A stretch of 64,000 bases of DNA from Nitrospira moscoviensis (GCF_001273775.1 NZ_CP011801.1:1900001-1964000), one strand, 5' to 3'. Numbered from the stretch's first letter, positions 1 through 10,800 are shown. Numbers and translations: made by a program. The notes: generated by a model not told the origin, from the sequence alone.

Positions 1-1
1 T

Positions 2-1441
2 CTCCCGCCGATCCTGTGGGCCGCCGCCTACTTCACGTCGCTGCGCGAATTTCGGCAGAACCTCCGTCCGATCTCGTTGCTCGCAGTCGGCTTGGTGCTG
101 GCGACCACCGCCGGAGTGGCCGCCGTGGCGCATGCGGTGTTGCCCGGCATGGGGTGGGCCGAAGCGATCGCGCTGGGCGCCATCGTGTCGCCGCCCGACG
201 CGGTGTCCGCGACGGCCATCGGCAGACGTCTCGGCATTCCCCGCCGGGTCGTGACGATCCTCGAAGGCGAGAGCCTTGTGAACGATGCGACGGCGCTCGT
301 CCTCTATCGGGCCGCGGTCGGCGCGGCGGTGACCGGCGCCTTCAGCTGGAGCGGCGCGTTGCTCGAGTTCGTGTTTGCGGCGCTCGTCGGCGTCGCGATC
401 GGCCTCGGCGTGGCGCTGATCACGCGCTGGACGCTGTGCGCGACCGAGGACAGCTTTACGCAGATCGGGATCACGCTCCTGGCCCCCTACATTGCCTGGG
501 TGGCCGGCGAGCTGGTCCATGCGTCGGCGGTGCTGGCCTGCGTGGCGGGCGGCCTGCACCTGCGGCGGCATTTCAGCAGCGCCGTGTCGCCGGCGACCCG
601 CATACAAGCGCGGGCCGTGTGGGACGTGGTGGTGTTCCTGCTCAACGGCGTGATTTTCATTCTGATCGGGCTCCAGCTCGGCTCCCTGCGCCAGCAGATT
701 CCCGCCGGGCAATTTCAGCCGCTGCTCGCCGCCGGGGCGTTGATCAGCGCCACCGCGATCGGCGTGCGGCTGCTGTGGGTGCCGCTGGCGGCCGTCTTGC
801 CCCGGTGGCTCAGCGCGTCGGTGCGCCGGCGCGATCCGCTGCCTCCCTGGTCGCATATCTTTCTGACCTCATGGACCGGGATGCGCGGCATCGTGACCTT
901 GGCGGGGGCGATGGCCTTGCCGGTGATGACGGCCGCCGGCGCGCCGTTTCCCTTCCGAGCGGAAATCGTGCTGATCAGCTTTGGCGTGATTCTGATCACG
1001 CTGGTCGGACAAGGGCTGTCTCTGCCGCCGTTGATCCGCCTGCTGCCTCATCTGGAAGACGACCGCGCGCCCGAAGAAGAGGAACGGCTCGCCCGCGAAC
1101 AGGCGGCGACCGCGGCGCTCAGCCGTCTGGATGCGCTGGCGGGAGAAGACTGGCTGCGCGCCGACCAGGCCGATCGCTTACGCGCCTATTACGGCCGACG
1201 CGTCGAGCGCTTCGCCGGGAACGGCACGGTGGACGAGGACTGTTCGACGGAAGCCGGCCTGGCGTTCCGGCGGCTCCGGCATGAAACGCTGTCAGCCGAA
1301 CGGAGGGCGGTGATCGCCCTGCGCAACGACGGCAGGATCAGCGACGAGGTGCTGCATCGCCTCGAGCACGAGCTGGACGTCGAGGCTCTGCGGGCGGGGA
1401 TCGGCGAACGGCGGAGTGAGCGGCCGGCGCCGTCCGGATAA
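2..1441 (+). CDS. CPA1-family Na+/H+ antiporter, 5'-truncated by the window edge
   Basis: The reading frame is open from the second base of the window, so the true start lies upstream and only the last 479 or so residues are present. Inner-membrane exchanger that swaps cytoplasmic Na+ for protons. The visible part has repeated long hydrophobic segments up to about base 1050, the conserved SPPDAV stretch and the GESLVNDATAL block, whose Asn-Asp pair is the ion-binding signature of the CPA1/NhaP group. It ends in a charged soluble tail of about 130 residues rich in Glu and Arg, as in other bacterial CPA1 proteins with a cytoplasmic regulatory tail. It converges on the lipoprotein gene 21 bases downstream. 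Family assignment is firm; ion specificity cannot be read from sequence. Confidence 0.9.
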   Translation, partial: LPPILWAAAYFTSLREFRQNLRPISLLAVGLVLATTAGVAAVAHAVLPGMGWAEAIALGAIVSPPDAVSATAIGRRLGIPRRVVTILEGESLVNDATALVLYRAAVGAAVTGAFSWSGALLEFVFAALVGVAIGLGVALITRWTLCATEDSFTQIGITLLAPYIAWVAGELVHASAVLACVAGGLHLRRHFSSAVSPATRIQARAVWDVVVFLLNGVIFILIGLQLGSLRQQIPAGQFQPLLAAGALISATAIGVRLLWVPLAAVLPRWLSASVRRRDPLPPWSHIFLTSWTGMRGIVTLAGAMALPVMTAAGAPFPFRAEIVLISFGVILITLVGQGLSLPPLIRLLPHLEDDRAPEEEERLAREQAATAALSRLDALAGEDWLRADQADRLRAYYGRRVERFAGNGTVDEDCSTEAGLAFRRLRHETLSAERRAVIALRNDGRISDEVLHRLEHELDVEALRAGIGERRSERPAPSG

Positions 1442-1462
1442 GAGACTGCCCGATCACGCCCG

Positions 1463-2152
1463 TCATCCGAAGATCCACTCCCAGATCGTCGTGACCCAAC
1501 CCTTGATCATGCCGGTCCACGACTCCTCGGTCTCGGCCGGCTCCGCTTTGGTCGGGCGCGGCGCGATCGGCTTCACCGGAGGAGAGGAACCGGCTTGGGC
1601 TTGTTGCGGCGGCGCGGCGGGGGCCGCCGGCGACGCGACGATGGGCGCGGGGATCGGTGCAGGGGAGGGTGACGGAGAGGGGGGTGGAGCGAGCTGGGAC
1701 GAAGAAGTCGAAGGCATGGACCGAGCCGGGAGCGGGGCCAAGCGGAACTCGTCCAGTTCCCGTTTATACTGTGCCACCGAGCCTTGCAACGATGCGCCTT
1801 CCTGTTTCGCGTCGGCCAGCTCACGCCCGAGCGCACGGTTCTGGTTCACCAGATAGGCCAGCTGCGTCTGCAGCGCCGCCAGCTTGTCATCCGCCCGCTG
1901 CCGGTAGAGGGCCGCGGCGTCCATCTCGCGCTGGATCGCCGCGCGGGTCTCGGTGGTCACCGCATCGGCCGTCCGGTTCAGGGCCTGGAGCGACGCAATC
2001 TGTTGCTCCATCTCACGCAGCTCGGCTCGTTCGCTCTCAAGGATCTGCCTGGTCTCATCCGCCTCCGCTCTCGTGTTGTCGTACGTCTGTTGGCTGACGC
2101 AGGCGGTGGCGCACATCGCGCTGGCGCAGGCGAAGACGGCAAGGCTCTTCAT
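1463..2152 (-). CDS. Predicted outer-membrane lipoprotein with coiled coil
   Basis: Start chosen at the ATG at 2152 because it begins a lipoprotein signal (MKSLAVFACASAM... with lipobox ATA-Cys at about residue 17) and a GAGGT ribosome site lies about 10 bases upstream; the frame stays open further upstream without such features. The mature protein of about 210 residues has a long heptad-like, Glu/Gln/Arg/Leu-rich region (about residues 25-125) predicting a coiled coil. A Pro/Ala/Ser-rich flexible linker follows (about 135-200), and the C-terminus is short, Trp-rich and amphipathic (WTGMIKGWVTTIWEW). The architecture suggests a periplasm-facing structural or tethering lipoprotein, but I recognise no named family. 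It converges with the antiporter gene. Confidence 0.7.
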   Translation of the reverse strand: MKSLAVFACASAMCATACVSQQTYDNTRAEADETRQILESERAELREMEQQIASLQALNRTADAVTTETRAAIQREMDAAALYRQRADDKLAALQTQLAYLVNQNRALGRELADAKQEGASLQGSVAQYKRELDEFRLAPLPARSMPSTSSSQLAPPPSPSPSPAPIPAPIVASPAAPAAPPQQAQAGSSPPVKPIAPRPTKAEPAETEESWTGMIKGWVTTIWEWIFG

Positions 2153-2349
2153 GGGGATCTGACCTCGTGCTGGACCGGCGTGACTCCGTGGTGCCCGAAG
2201 CATCGGCCGGCCGGGTGAGTAGCTGTACGTAGTGTCTCAAAAGCGAAGCGTTCTGACAACTGATGCGCTGAATTTCGTCGCGGCTGGACGGTCTCTGAGC
2301 GGCGATCCCTTGGTTTTCGTGCGGGCCTCACGTAGGATACCGCTTGCCT

Positions 2350-2985
2350 ATGAGACCTACCTCTGCGCGCGACAGGACGATGCGCCTCACGCCGGACTGC
2401 GAGCCGGCCTTGCTCGAGCGGTTTCTGAAGGCCGAAGCCATGGCGCTCTGGGCGGTGCGGTCGGCGCAACTGCAAGCCGTGCCGGCCAACGTGCAGGTCT
2501 TTTTGCGACAGCACGAGGAAGACGAGCGGGACCATCTCCGGCAATTCGAAACCCTCCTCGGCCACCGGTCGCATGAACGCGAACGTCTGCCGGCCGTGCC
2601 CCGCCAATGGCCGGCGCTCGCGGTCCAACTCTACGGGTATGAAGCGCTCGGCCTGGAGTTCGCCCACCTGTTGGCGACCGTGCGACCCGACCTGGCATCG
2701 ATTCTCGCGGACGAAGAAACGCACGTGGATTTTTTCGAGCGCGAAGTCCGGAAGCTTCTCACCGGCGGCGGAGGTCCCGCCGAGCAGGCGAGGCTCTCCG
2801 CCCGCGCCTGGTGGCGGAAACTGCCGGGGACGGTCGACCGGTATCTCGACGGCGACTCGCTGCGTCCCTTCAAAGACCGGCTTGCCGCGGACATGCTCGC
2901 CGCGATCGGCCGTCGATTCGCCGGAGCAGGACTGCTTGAGGCTGACCAGCGAAGAATAGCGGCAGGTCTTTCCCCTCCTTCGTAA
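2350..2985 (+). CDS. Ferritin-like diiron four-helix protein
   Basis: About 211 residues from the ATG at 2350; a second ATG at 2380 (MRLTPDCEP) is an equally possible start, and a TTG lies at 2344. The protein is helical with carboxylate/histidine pairs typical of ferritin-like diiron proteins: a Glu in LKAEAMALWA, the block HEEDERDH, a Glu in YGYEALGLEF and the block DEETHVDFF. The EExxxDH and DEExH patterns on paired helices suggest a rubrerythrin/MiaE-like four-helix bundle binding two metal ions. Substrate is unknown; oxidative-stress or hydroxylase roles are both possible. The last codons lie inside a weak inverted repeat (about 2972-2994) shared with the end of the convergent accA gene. 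Confidence 0.6.
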   Translation: MRPTSARDRTMRLTPDCEPALLERFLKAEAMALWAVRSAQLQAVPANVQVFLRQHEEDERDHLRQFETLLGHRSHERERLPAVPRQWPALAVQLYGYEALGLEFAHLLATVRPDLASILADEETHVDFFEREVRKLLTGGGGPAEQARLSARAWWRKLPGTVDRYLDGDSLRPFKDRLAADMLAAIGRRFAGAGLLEADQRRIAAGLSPPS

Positions 2986-3035
2986 GAAGGGGTGAGGGGA
3001 GGCCGAAGCGGAGGAATGGTTCTCGCGAGATTGTC

Positions 3036-4001
3036 CTAGCCTAGAGCGGCGAGCCCTTCGACCGCTCCGATCGCGCGGTACTTGCGGTCTCGTTCGGCGA
3101 GGAGGCGGTCGGGCGGCAAGTCCATCAGAGAGAAGAGATGATTCGTGAGCGCCTTGGCGACCCGGTCGGACACGGCCTTCGGATCCCGGTGCGCGCCGCC
3201 GAGGGGCTCCGGGATGATCTCGTCGATCACGCCCAATTCAAGGAGATCCTTCGCCGTCATTTTTAAGGACGAGGCGGCGTCCGGCACTTTGGCGGGATCG
3301 TCCCAGAGAATGGCGGCGCAGCCTTCCGGAGAGATCACCGAATAGACGGCATGCTCCAGCATGAGCACGCGGTCGGAAACGCCGAGCGCCAGCGCGCCGC
3401 CGCTGCCGCCTTCGCCGATCACCACGGAAATGATCGGAACCGTCAGACGGGACATGACCAACAGATTGCGCGCGATCGCCTCGGCCTGCCCGCGCTCCTC
3501 GGCACCGATGCCGGGATAGGCGCCCGGCGTATCGATGAAGGTGACGATCGGCCGATTGAACTTTTCCGCCATCTTCATCAGGCGCAGCGCCTTCCGATAG
3601 CCCTCCGGATTCGGCATGCCGAAGTTCCGCTGCATCCGTTCTTTCAACGTCTTGCCCTTCTGATGCCCGATGATCATGACGGTGCGGTCGTTGAACCGGG
3701 CGAATCCCCCGACGATGGCGCGGTCGTCGGCGAAGGCCCGGTCGCCGTGAAATTCGAGGAAGCCGCGGGTGAGCTCATGGATGTAATCGAGCGTGCTCGG
3801 GCGCTGCGGATGGCGGGCGAGCTGCGTGCGCTGCCAGGGTGTCAGACTTTGATAGAGCTCGTGCTCGGTCTGCGCGAGCTTCGTACGAAGCTTGCGGATG
3901 TCGTCTTGCGCGGAGGATTTGCCGGACCCGGCGGCCGAGAGCTTCTCGATTTTTTCTTCGATCTCGCGAATCGGCTTTTCAAATTCCAAATAGTCGCGCA
4001 T
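3036..4001 (-). CDS. accA: Acetyl-CoA carboxylase carboxyltransferase subunit alpha
   Basis: 321 residues, the normal length for AccA. With AccD it moves the carboxyl group from carboxybiotin on AccB to acetyl-CoA to make malonyl-CoA, the first step of fatty-acid synthesis. Diagnostic features are the N-terminal helical region (MRDYLEFEKPIREIEEKI), the DRAFADDRAIVGG stretch, IDTPGAYPGIGAEERGQ and the oxyanion-hole region IGEGGSGGALALG. Transcribed with dnaE just upstream (60-base gap), a common pairing in bacteria. AccB and AccC are encoded about 35 kb away on the same strand; accD is not in the window. Confidence 0.97.
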   Translation of the reverse strand: MRDYLEFEKPIREIEEKIEKLSAAGSGKSSAQDDIRKLRTKLAQTEHELYQSLTPWQRTQLARHPQRPSTLDYIHELTRGFLEFHGDRAFADDRAIVGGFARFNDRTVMIIGHQKGKTLKERMQRNFGMPNPEGYRKALRLMKMAEKFNRPIVTFIDTPGAYPGIGAEERGQAEAIARNLLVMSRLTVPIISVVIGEGGSGGALALGVSDRVLMLEHAVYSVISPEGCAAILWDDPAKVPDAASSLKMTAKDLLELGVIDEIIPEPLGGAHRDPKAVSDRVAKALTNHLFSLMDLPPDRLLAERDRKYRAIGAVEGLAALG

Positions 4002-4061
4002 AGACCTCGTGTGGTGAAGGGTGGCGCCGTGAGGGCCGGATGAGCCGCATCAAATACCCGG

Positions 4062-7000
4062 CTAAGATAGCAAAGATAGGGAGCCTTTGCCTAGCACTTC
4101 TTCAACATCCGCCACGAAATGCTCGCTGGCGCTGACGGCCAGGTGAGGCAGCGGCGCCGTGTCGGCCTCCAGCGCGCCGTCGGTCCGGAACGTCATGGAA
4201 ATGGTGCTGGTGCCCGGGTGGCGCTTGAAGATGTCGAGCAGCTTGGGCAACTGCTCCCGGACCTCCGGACGATCGGTCAAGCAGATCCGGACGCGCTTGA
4301 TCGACTGGGTCTGCACGTCGGCCAGCGGTTCGATCTTGGCGCCCCGCAGCTTCGTCCCCTTGTCGCCGCGATCGATGGTGCCGGTGATACGCACGAGGCG
4401 CTCCGGCGCGATCAGGTCGCCGGCGGATTTGAAGAGGTCCGGAAAGGCGATCACTTCGACCGTGCCTTGCAGGTCCTCCACGGTCAGATAGGCCATCCGG
4501 TCGCCTTTCTTGGTCAGCATCGATTTCACGGTGGCGATGATGCCGCAGATCTTCACCTCTTTGCCGTCGGACAGCTCGGCGAGGCCCGCCGTCGTCGCCG
4601 TCGAGAGGGCCTGGATCGTCGCCTCGTAGCGCGCCAGCGGATGGGCGGTGATGTAGAAGCCCGTCAGCTCGCGCTCGTACTTCAGCCGTTGGGCCTGGTC
4701 CCACTCGGGGATGGCCGGCAGCGGCGGCGTCGCGGCGTGCGCCGGGGTCTCATGCCCGGCCATCGCATCACCGAAAATGCTCGTTTGGCCGCAATCGCGC
4801 TCGTGCTGGGCGGCCGCGCCGGCCTCCACGGCCTGATCGAGCACGGCCATGAGCTGCGCCCGCTTCGCGCCGGTCGAGTCGAACGCGCCGGCTTTGATCA
4901 GGCCTTCCAGCATGCGCTTGTTCACTTTGTGCAGGTCCACCCGCCGGCAGAAGTCGAAGAACGAGGTGAACGGCCCGCTCTCGCTGCGCACGGCCAACAC
5001 GGATTCCACCGCGCCTTCGCCGACGTTCTTGATGGCGGCCAGGCCGAAGCGGATCGCGCCGTCGGCGACGGCGAAGTTCTTCTGGCTGGCATTGACGTCG
5101 GGCCCGAGCACTTTGATGCCGAGGTCGCGGCACTCGGTGAAGTAGCCGACGATCTTGTCGGTGTTGCCCATGTCGCTCGTCATGAGCGCCGCCATGAACT
5201 CGGTGGGGTAGTGGGCCTTGAGATAGGCCGTGTGGTAGCAGACCACCGCGTAGGCCGCGGCGTGGGACTTGTTGAACCCGTAGCCGGCGAATTTTTGGAT
5301 CAGCTCGTAGAGCTTCTCGGCCTTCTTCTCGGGAATCTTGTTCTGCTTCGCGCCGTCCAAGAACTTCACGCGGAGCTTTTCCATCTCCTCCGGCTTTTTC
5401 TTGCCCATCGCGCGGCGGAGAATGTCGGCTTGGCCGAGCGAAAAGCCCGCCACCTTGTTGGCGATCGCCATCACCTGTTCCTGATAGACGATCACGCCGT
5501 AGGTGTCCTTCAGGATCGGCTCCAGCTCGGGCGTCTCGTAGGTGATCGGCACCTTGCCCTGCTTCCGCTTGATGAAGTCGGGGATCAGGTCCATCGGACC
5601 GGGGCGATAGAGCGCGATGATGGCGATGATGTCCTCGAACCGGTCTGGTTTCAGGCCGGTGAGCAGATCCCGCATGCCGGAGCTTTCGAGCTGGAACAGC
5701 CCGGTCGTCTTGCCGGACGACAAGAGCTGAAACGTCTTCGCGTCGTCGAATGGAATTTCCTCGATGATCAACGGGGGGCGGTCGGGGTCGCCGGCGTTGA
5801 TGAGGTCGACGGCCCGCTTGATCATCGTAAGCGTTTTCAAACCCAAAAAGTCGAACTTCACGAGGCCGATCTTCTCGACGTCGCCCATCGTGTATTGCGT
5901 GACGATTTCGTCGTTGGCCCCCTTGTAGAGCGGCACGTGATCGGTCAGCGGCCCTTCCGAGATCACGACGCCGGCCGCATGGGTGGAGGCGTGCCGGGCC
6001 AGGCCTTCGAGCGACTGCGCCACCTTCATCAGCTCGGCGATCTTGGTGTCGGTTTCGACCAGCTCGCGGAGCTTCGGCTCCTGCTCGAGCGCCTGCTGGA
6101 GCGTGATGTTCAACTGATTGGGGACCAGCTTGGCGACCTTGTCGCACTCGGCATAGGGGATTTCGAGCACGCGGCCCACGTCGCGGATGGCGGCCTTCGC
6201 GCCGAGCGTCCCGAACGTGATGATCTGCGCCACGTGGTCGGAGCCGTATTTCTCGACGACGTAATTGATGACTTCGCCGCGGCGGTCCATGCAGAAGTCC
6301 ATGTCGATATCCGGCAGCGACACGCGCTCGGGATTCAGAAAGCGCTCGAAGAGCAGGGTGTAGACGAGCGGATCGAGGTCGGTGATGCGGAGCGCGTAGG
6401 CGACGAGGCTTCCGGCGGCGGAGCCGCGGCCCGGTCCCACCGGAATGCCGCGCAAGCGGGCGAAGCGGATGATGTCCCACACGATGAGGAAGTAGCCCGC
6501 GAATCCCATCGAGCAGATCACCATCAGCTCTTCCCGCAGCCGCTGCTCGTACACGGCGGACGGCACCTTGCTCGGCCGCTCCTTCAGCCGTTCCTTCAAG
6601 CCGGCGATCGCGAGATGTTCGACGTACGACTCGCGGGTATAGCCCTCCGGTACTTTGTATTGGGGAAGATGGGTCTTGTTGAGCGTCAGCTCCAGCTCGC
6701 AGTGATCCGCGATGCGGCAGGTGTTGCTCACGGCGCCGGGGAATTCGGCGAACGCCGGCGCGATTTCTTCCGTCGATTTCACGTAGAGCTGATCCGTATC
6801 GAACTTCATCCGGTTGGGATCGCTCAGGGTCTTGCCGGTCTGCAGGCACAACATCAATTCGTGGGGCCGGCTATCTTCCTTGTTCAGATAATGGCAGTCG
6901 TTCGTGCCGGCGAGCGGGATGCCGAGTTTCTTATGGATCTCCATCAACCCCGCGTTCGCCACCCGCTGGTGGTCCAGCCCGTTGGCCTGGACTTCGAGAT

Positions 7001-7523
7001 AGAAATGATCTTTTCCGAAGATCTCCTGAAACTCCCCCGCCACGGCCATCGCGCCGGCCATGTCTTTTTGGCCGATGAGATACGGAATCTCGCCGCTCAG
7101 GCAGCCGGAGAGGGCGATCAACCCGTCGTGGTGCTCCTTGAGAATCTCCTTGTCCATCCGAGGCTTATAGTAGAAGCCTTCAAGGTAGGCTTTACTGACG
7201 AGCTTGATGAGGTTTTGATACCCGGTCAGATTCCGGGCGAGCAGGATCAGATGGTAGTAATCGTTGTGCGCGAGCCCGCTGTCCTTCTTCGCCAGGCGGC
7301 TGCCGAGCGCCATGTAGGCTTCGCACCCGATGATCGGTTTGACGCCCGCCTCTTTCGCCTTCCGGTAGAACTCCACCGCCCCGAACATGTTGCCATGGTC
7401 CGTCATGGCCACCGCCGGCTGCCCGTAGGCTTTCACTTGTTGGACGAGCGGCTCGATCTGATTCGCGCCGTCCAACAGGCTGAACTGCGTGTGGAGATGC
7501 AGATGGACGAAGGATGACGCCAC
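4062..7523 (-). CDS. dnaE: DNA polymerase III catalytic subunit alpha
   Basis: Replicative polymerase, about 1153 residues from a GTG start at 7523. That start gives the canonical beginning VASSFVHLHLHTQFSLLDGA and has a GAGGA ribosome site about 10 bases upstream; the frame is open about 50 codons further but that stretch does not look like DnaE. Domains in order: N-terminal PHP domain (HLHLH, MTDHGNMFG), palm with catalytic aspartates in PDIDMDF near residues 404-410, fingers (GRGSAAGSLVAY; GLFQLESSGM), tandem helix-hairpin-helix region, an OB fold (VKICGIIATVKSM) and a C-terminal domain. Upstream of it begins the accessory island, so its promoter lies in 7524-7700. Confidence 0.97.
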   Translation of the reverse strand: MASSFVHLHLHTQFSLLDGANQIEPLVQQVKAYGQPAVAMTDHGNMFGAVEFYRKAKEAGVKPIIGCEAYMALGSRLAKKDSGLAHNDYYHLILLARNLTGYQNLIKLVSKAYLEGFYYKPRMDKEILKEHHDGLIALSGCLSGEIPYLIGQKDMAGAMAVAGEFQEIFGKDHFYLEVQANGLDHQRVANAGLMEIHKKLGIPLAGTNDCHYLNKEDSRPHELMLCLQTGKTLSDPNRMKFDTDQLYVKSTEEIAPAFAEFPGAVSNTCRIADHCELELTLNKTHLPQYKVPEGYTRESYVEHLAIAGLKERLKERPSKVPSAVYEQRLREELMVICSMGFAGYFLIVWDIIRFARLRGIPVGPGRGSAAGSLVAYALRITDLDPLVYTLLFERFLNPERVSLPDIDMDFCMDRRGEVINYVVEKYGSDHVAQIITFGTLGAKAAIRDVGRVLEIPYAECDKVAKLVPNQLNITLQQALEQEPKLRELVETDTKIAELMKVAQSLEGLARHASTHAAGVVISEGPLTDHVPLYKGANDEIVTQYTMGDVEKIGLVKFDFLGLKTLTMIKRAVDLINAGDPDRPPLIIEEIPFDDAKTFQLLSSGKTTGLFQLESSGMRDLLTGLKPDRFEDIIAIIALYRPGPMDLIPDFIKRKQGKVPITYETPELEPILKDTYGVIVYQEQVMAIANKVAGFSLGQADILRRAMGKKKPEEMEKLRVKFLDGAKQNKIPEKKAEKLYELIQKFAGYGFNKSHAAAYAVVCYHTAYLKAHYPTEFMAALMTSDMGNTDKIVGYFTECRDLGIKVLGPDVNASQKNFAVADGAIRFGLAAIKNVGEGAVESVLAVRSESGPFTSFFDFCRRVDLHKVNKRMLEGLIKAGAFDSTGAKRAQLMAVLDQAVEAGAAAQHERDCGQTSIFGDAMAGHETPAHAATPPLPAIPEWDQAQRLKYERELTGFYITAHPLARYEATIQALSTATTAGLAELSDGKEVKICGIIATVKSMLTKKGDRMAYLTVEDLQGTVEVIAFPDLFKSAGDLIAPERLVRITGTIDRGDKGTKLRGAKIEPLADVQTQSIKRVRICLTDRPEVREQLPKLLDIFKRHPGTSTISMTFRTDGALEADTAPLPHLAVSASEHFVADVEEVLGKGSLSLLS

Positions 7524-7807
7524 GGGCAGGTGGTCCTCTAAGTCCTGAAAGGTGACACGGAAGGTCGGCGGGATTTTAGTGGCGAGGGGAGGGGAAGTCA
7601 AATCGGCATTCCAGGAACACTCCTCGCTTGATCGCGGGCTCTCTGCGCCGCCGTATGAGCCATGATGCTGATGACACAAGGCACACGCTCCGCTATCATG
7701 GCGCTGCGAGGATCAACATGAAGAAATTGAATCAGGAAGAAAAAGAAGTGGGTCCGGTCCACACCGACCGCTGACGGCCGAGTGGCCAGAGCCAGCTTCG
7801 CAACAAC

Positions 7808-7831
7808 TATAGGAACTTCTATAGGAACTTC
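7808..7831. repeat. Tandem 12-mer repeat upstream of the NOV-like gene
   Basis: The 12-mer TATAGGAACTTC occurs twice head to tail, followed directly by AAGTTCC, which is partly the inverse of its 3' half. It lies about 50 bases before the start of the large ATPase gene. It could be an operator or recombination scar. It resembles one arm of the yeast FRT site, but the spacer and the opposing arm are absent. Confidence 0.6.
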
Positions 7832-7878
7832 AAGTTCCCCAGAGGGCCACACAAAATCCTGCCCGAGGTAAGCCAAGG

Positions 7879-10800
7879 ATGAGTGACAAGGCGCTAACTG
7901 CCTACCGCGAAGCTCGTGAAGACCAGCTTGTCCGCAACGAGGCTCGCCACATCCGGTCCAAAATTAACGACGCCCGTGGCAGCCGGCACGACGCCGGAGT
8001 CCGTTGGCCGTTCGAACTCTTGCAGAACGCACTTGATGCCGGGCCACGACCAGGTTGTGATCGAGTGTCAGTACGGCTGCGTCAGAGCGGCGAAACATTC
8101 GTCTTCCAGCACGATGGCGCGTTTTTCACGCTGAAGGACCTAGCGGCGCTCCTCTCGGGGGGCTCCAGCAAGGAGTTTGAGTCCGAGCACACTACCGGAC
8201 GCTTCGGCACCGGCTTTCTGGTGACCCATGTGCTCGCTCCTCGGACAACGGTCTCTGGGATCCTCACAACAGGCGAGGGTCTCGAAGACTTCTTGCTCAC
8301 GCTCGATCGCGCTGGTGATGAGGAGTCGATCGTGGCCAACATGGCTATCTGCGATGCAGCGATTCGATCCGCCAGCCCGTTACCAGCCGCCGATGGGGTT
8401 CCATCCGCCAGCTTCACGTACACTACCGACGACGCCTCTGCTCTCCATCTCGGCATGACCTCGTTTCGCGCAACTGTCCCGTACCTGTTCGCGACCTGCG
8501 AACGGCTGAGCAGCGTGATCTTCGAAACCGAAGGCGGCCTCCCGGAAACTTGGGAGGCAGAACCGCTGACCTCGAGGATCGTGAATGACGCGCTGGTGCA
8601 GGAACGCCTTCTTTTCTTTCGGCACGATGATCGGGTAGCCGAATACCGTGCCGTTCGAGTGGCCGCAGCCTTATCTCCGAGCCAGGCTGCAATCGCAGTT
8701 CTCCTTCGTGTCGAGGGCCGCTGGCAACTACAGGTACCTGGCCACGACTTCCCACGCGTGTTCTGTCGGTACCCGATCCGCTCTTCGACGTTTTTGCCCA
8801 TCAACGCGGTTCTGAATGCGCTGTTCGACCTCGATCAGGAGCGCCGCCGCATTCTCTTGGACAACGAGAAGGTGAGGCGGGTTTTTCACTCAGCGGTAAG
8901 CGCAGTCGTGCCGCTCGTCTGTCTCGCCTACGAAGAAGGCTGGGAGGACCGACACTGGCTCGCTCGTGCAGCACCTTCCCCATCATCGTTCGCCGACAAG
9001 GAGGACGAGCAGGAGACGAACTGGCTGACGAGCGAGATGGCTTTCCTCGGAAGTGAGCTGGCTCGGCTACCGCTCGTGCTGACAAGGAACGGCCTCGGCG
9101 TGTCGGTCAAGGGGGCGGACAGCGGATGGTACGCGGACTTCGTCGATCCGCACACCGACGCCACGACCATGAGCCGGTTGTGGCCCCTCGTTAATGACGC
9201 CGAGGAACTATACCCACCTGTTGCTGCGCTCGCTGACTCGTGGGCGACCATCGCTTCTGGATGGCAAGCGCTTGGCGTCCCTGTGAACCAGGTCGGGCTC
9301 GTAGCCCTCGCGAAAAATGTGCGTGCTGACGCCGAGCAGGTGGACGACCTACGCGTCCGCTGTGACAAGCGGACATGGCTGGCGGGTTTCCTGGACGTTG
9401 TTGGTGAGTGCTGGGCTGGGCGTGGCGTTAACGCCGATCTCGTGGAGCGGATGATTCCCAACCAGAACGGTACGCTCGTTCGACTAAAGGACCTTAAGCG
9501 CGACGACGGTATACCCGACTCCTTAAAGGAGATTGCCGAAGCCCTGGGGTGTGGAGTCCGATCGCGGCTGGTCGATCTAGCGATCCTCGACATAGCGCTT
9601 GAGCAGTCACTCGAGCATGTCGAGAGCGTGTTGAAGTCCGCCGTGCCTATTGCGATGACGGAAGACAACGTTCTCGACGAGTGTGTCCGCCAGCTTGAGA
9701 AGCGGTTCCCCAAGACCGACCGACTCTCCGACTCAAACCGCGCGCTCATCCTCGCTAGCATCCGGCTTCTCGACTACCTCGCACAGAAGGGAGATACGGC
9801 CATCTCATTGGCTGCTCGCGTGCCGCTGCTGGCTCGTGACGGGACGTTTGCTCGTACATCGGCTCAGCGAAAGATGATCTCCCCCGCGGAAACTTGGGAC
9901 GAGCGGGCCCGGGCATTCGTGGCCGCATATCCGTCCGACCGGGTGCTCGCAGCAGAGTACGTCGGGACAAACGTCGTCACAGCGCTCGTTGCTTGGGGCA
10001 TCGCGTTTCGCGAGCCGTTCATCAAAATGGCTCCGGCCGACCCCATCAAGGACGATCGGCTCCGGTGCCTAGCGACCGATGGTCAGGACACAGACGGCAT
10101 CCATGTACATGGTGAGGAATTCTCGCAGATCGCACTCCTTCACGAGCTGATCCCTCGCTGCCAGGACCGAGAAGAAGCTGCCTCGCTGTTGGGGCTTGCC
10201 CTATGCTACATGACTTCGGCTGACACCTCTTGGCGGGAGACGCGCATCGTAACAGGCCGACGCTCAGGTGCCGACGTTCCTATCACGGTCAGAGGAGCTC
10301 TTTGGCTGGCGGACCTTCGGGCAAGAGCGTGGGTTCCCGTGCGTAGCGACGAGGGCAAGACAAGCCAGGTGATGCCGACGCCTGAGTCATTGAGATCTCT
10401 CCTCGACCCTAGGTGGCTTCGTGGCAACGCTGCCGCCCTCGAATTGCTGGGTCGCTTTTTCGGATTCGACGCCCTCGATCTGCAACTTCTTGCTGCCCCT
10501 GATGACGAGAGTCGGCAAGAGCTTCGCGACCGCCTAGCACGAATCGTGGAACTCGCCGGTGCCAATCCAGAGATGCTGGCCGAAGTGGAGGCAGAGTTCG
10601 AAGTGAAGAAGAAGCGGGCGCAGGATGTCGTGCGCTGCCAAAAGCTCGGCCTCGAGGTTCAGGCCGCGATCAAGCTTGCCCTTGAGGCGCAGAACTTGAC
10701 CGTGAAGATCGTCGACGTCGGCTACGACTTTGATGTCTCGTGTGCAGATCTCGATGATGCGGCAAGCAGGCTCGAGGTCGGCTCGTATTTCATCGAGGTG

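Noticed and set aside
4119..7517. Very long open frame of 1132 codons antisense to dnaE
   Set aside because: It is the complement of a certain gene. Its composition (His, Arg, Gly, Asp, Leu rich) is the usual shadow of GC-rich coding DNA, and no motif is present.
7718..7774. 18-codon frame MKKLNQEEKEV... before the NOV-like gene
   Set aside because: No ribosome site, no homology and too short to separate from chance.
7808..7831. FRT (Flp) recombination site
   Set aside because: Only the 12-base arm-like sequence is present, in tandem rather than inverted around an 8-base spacer. More likely chance or a native repeat.
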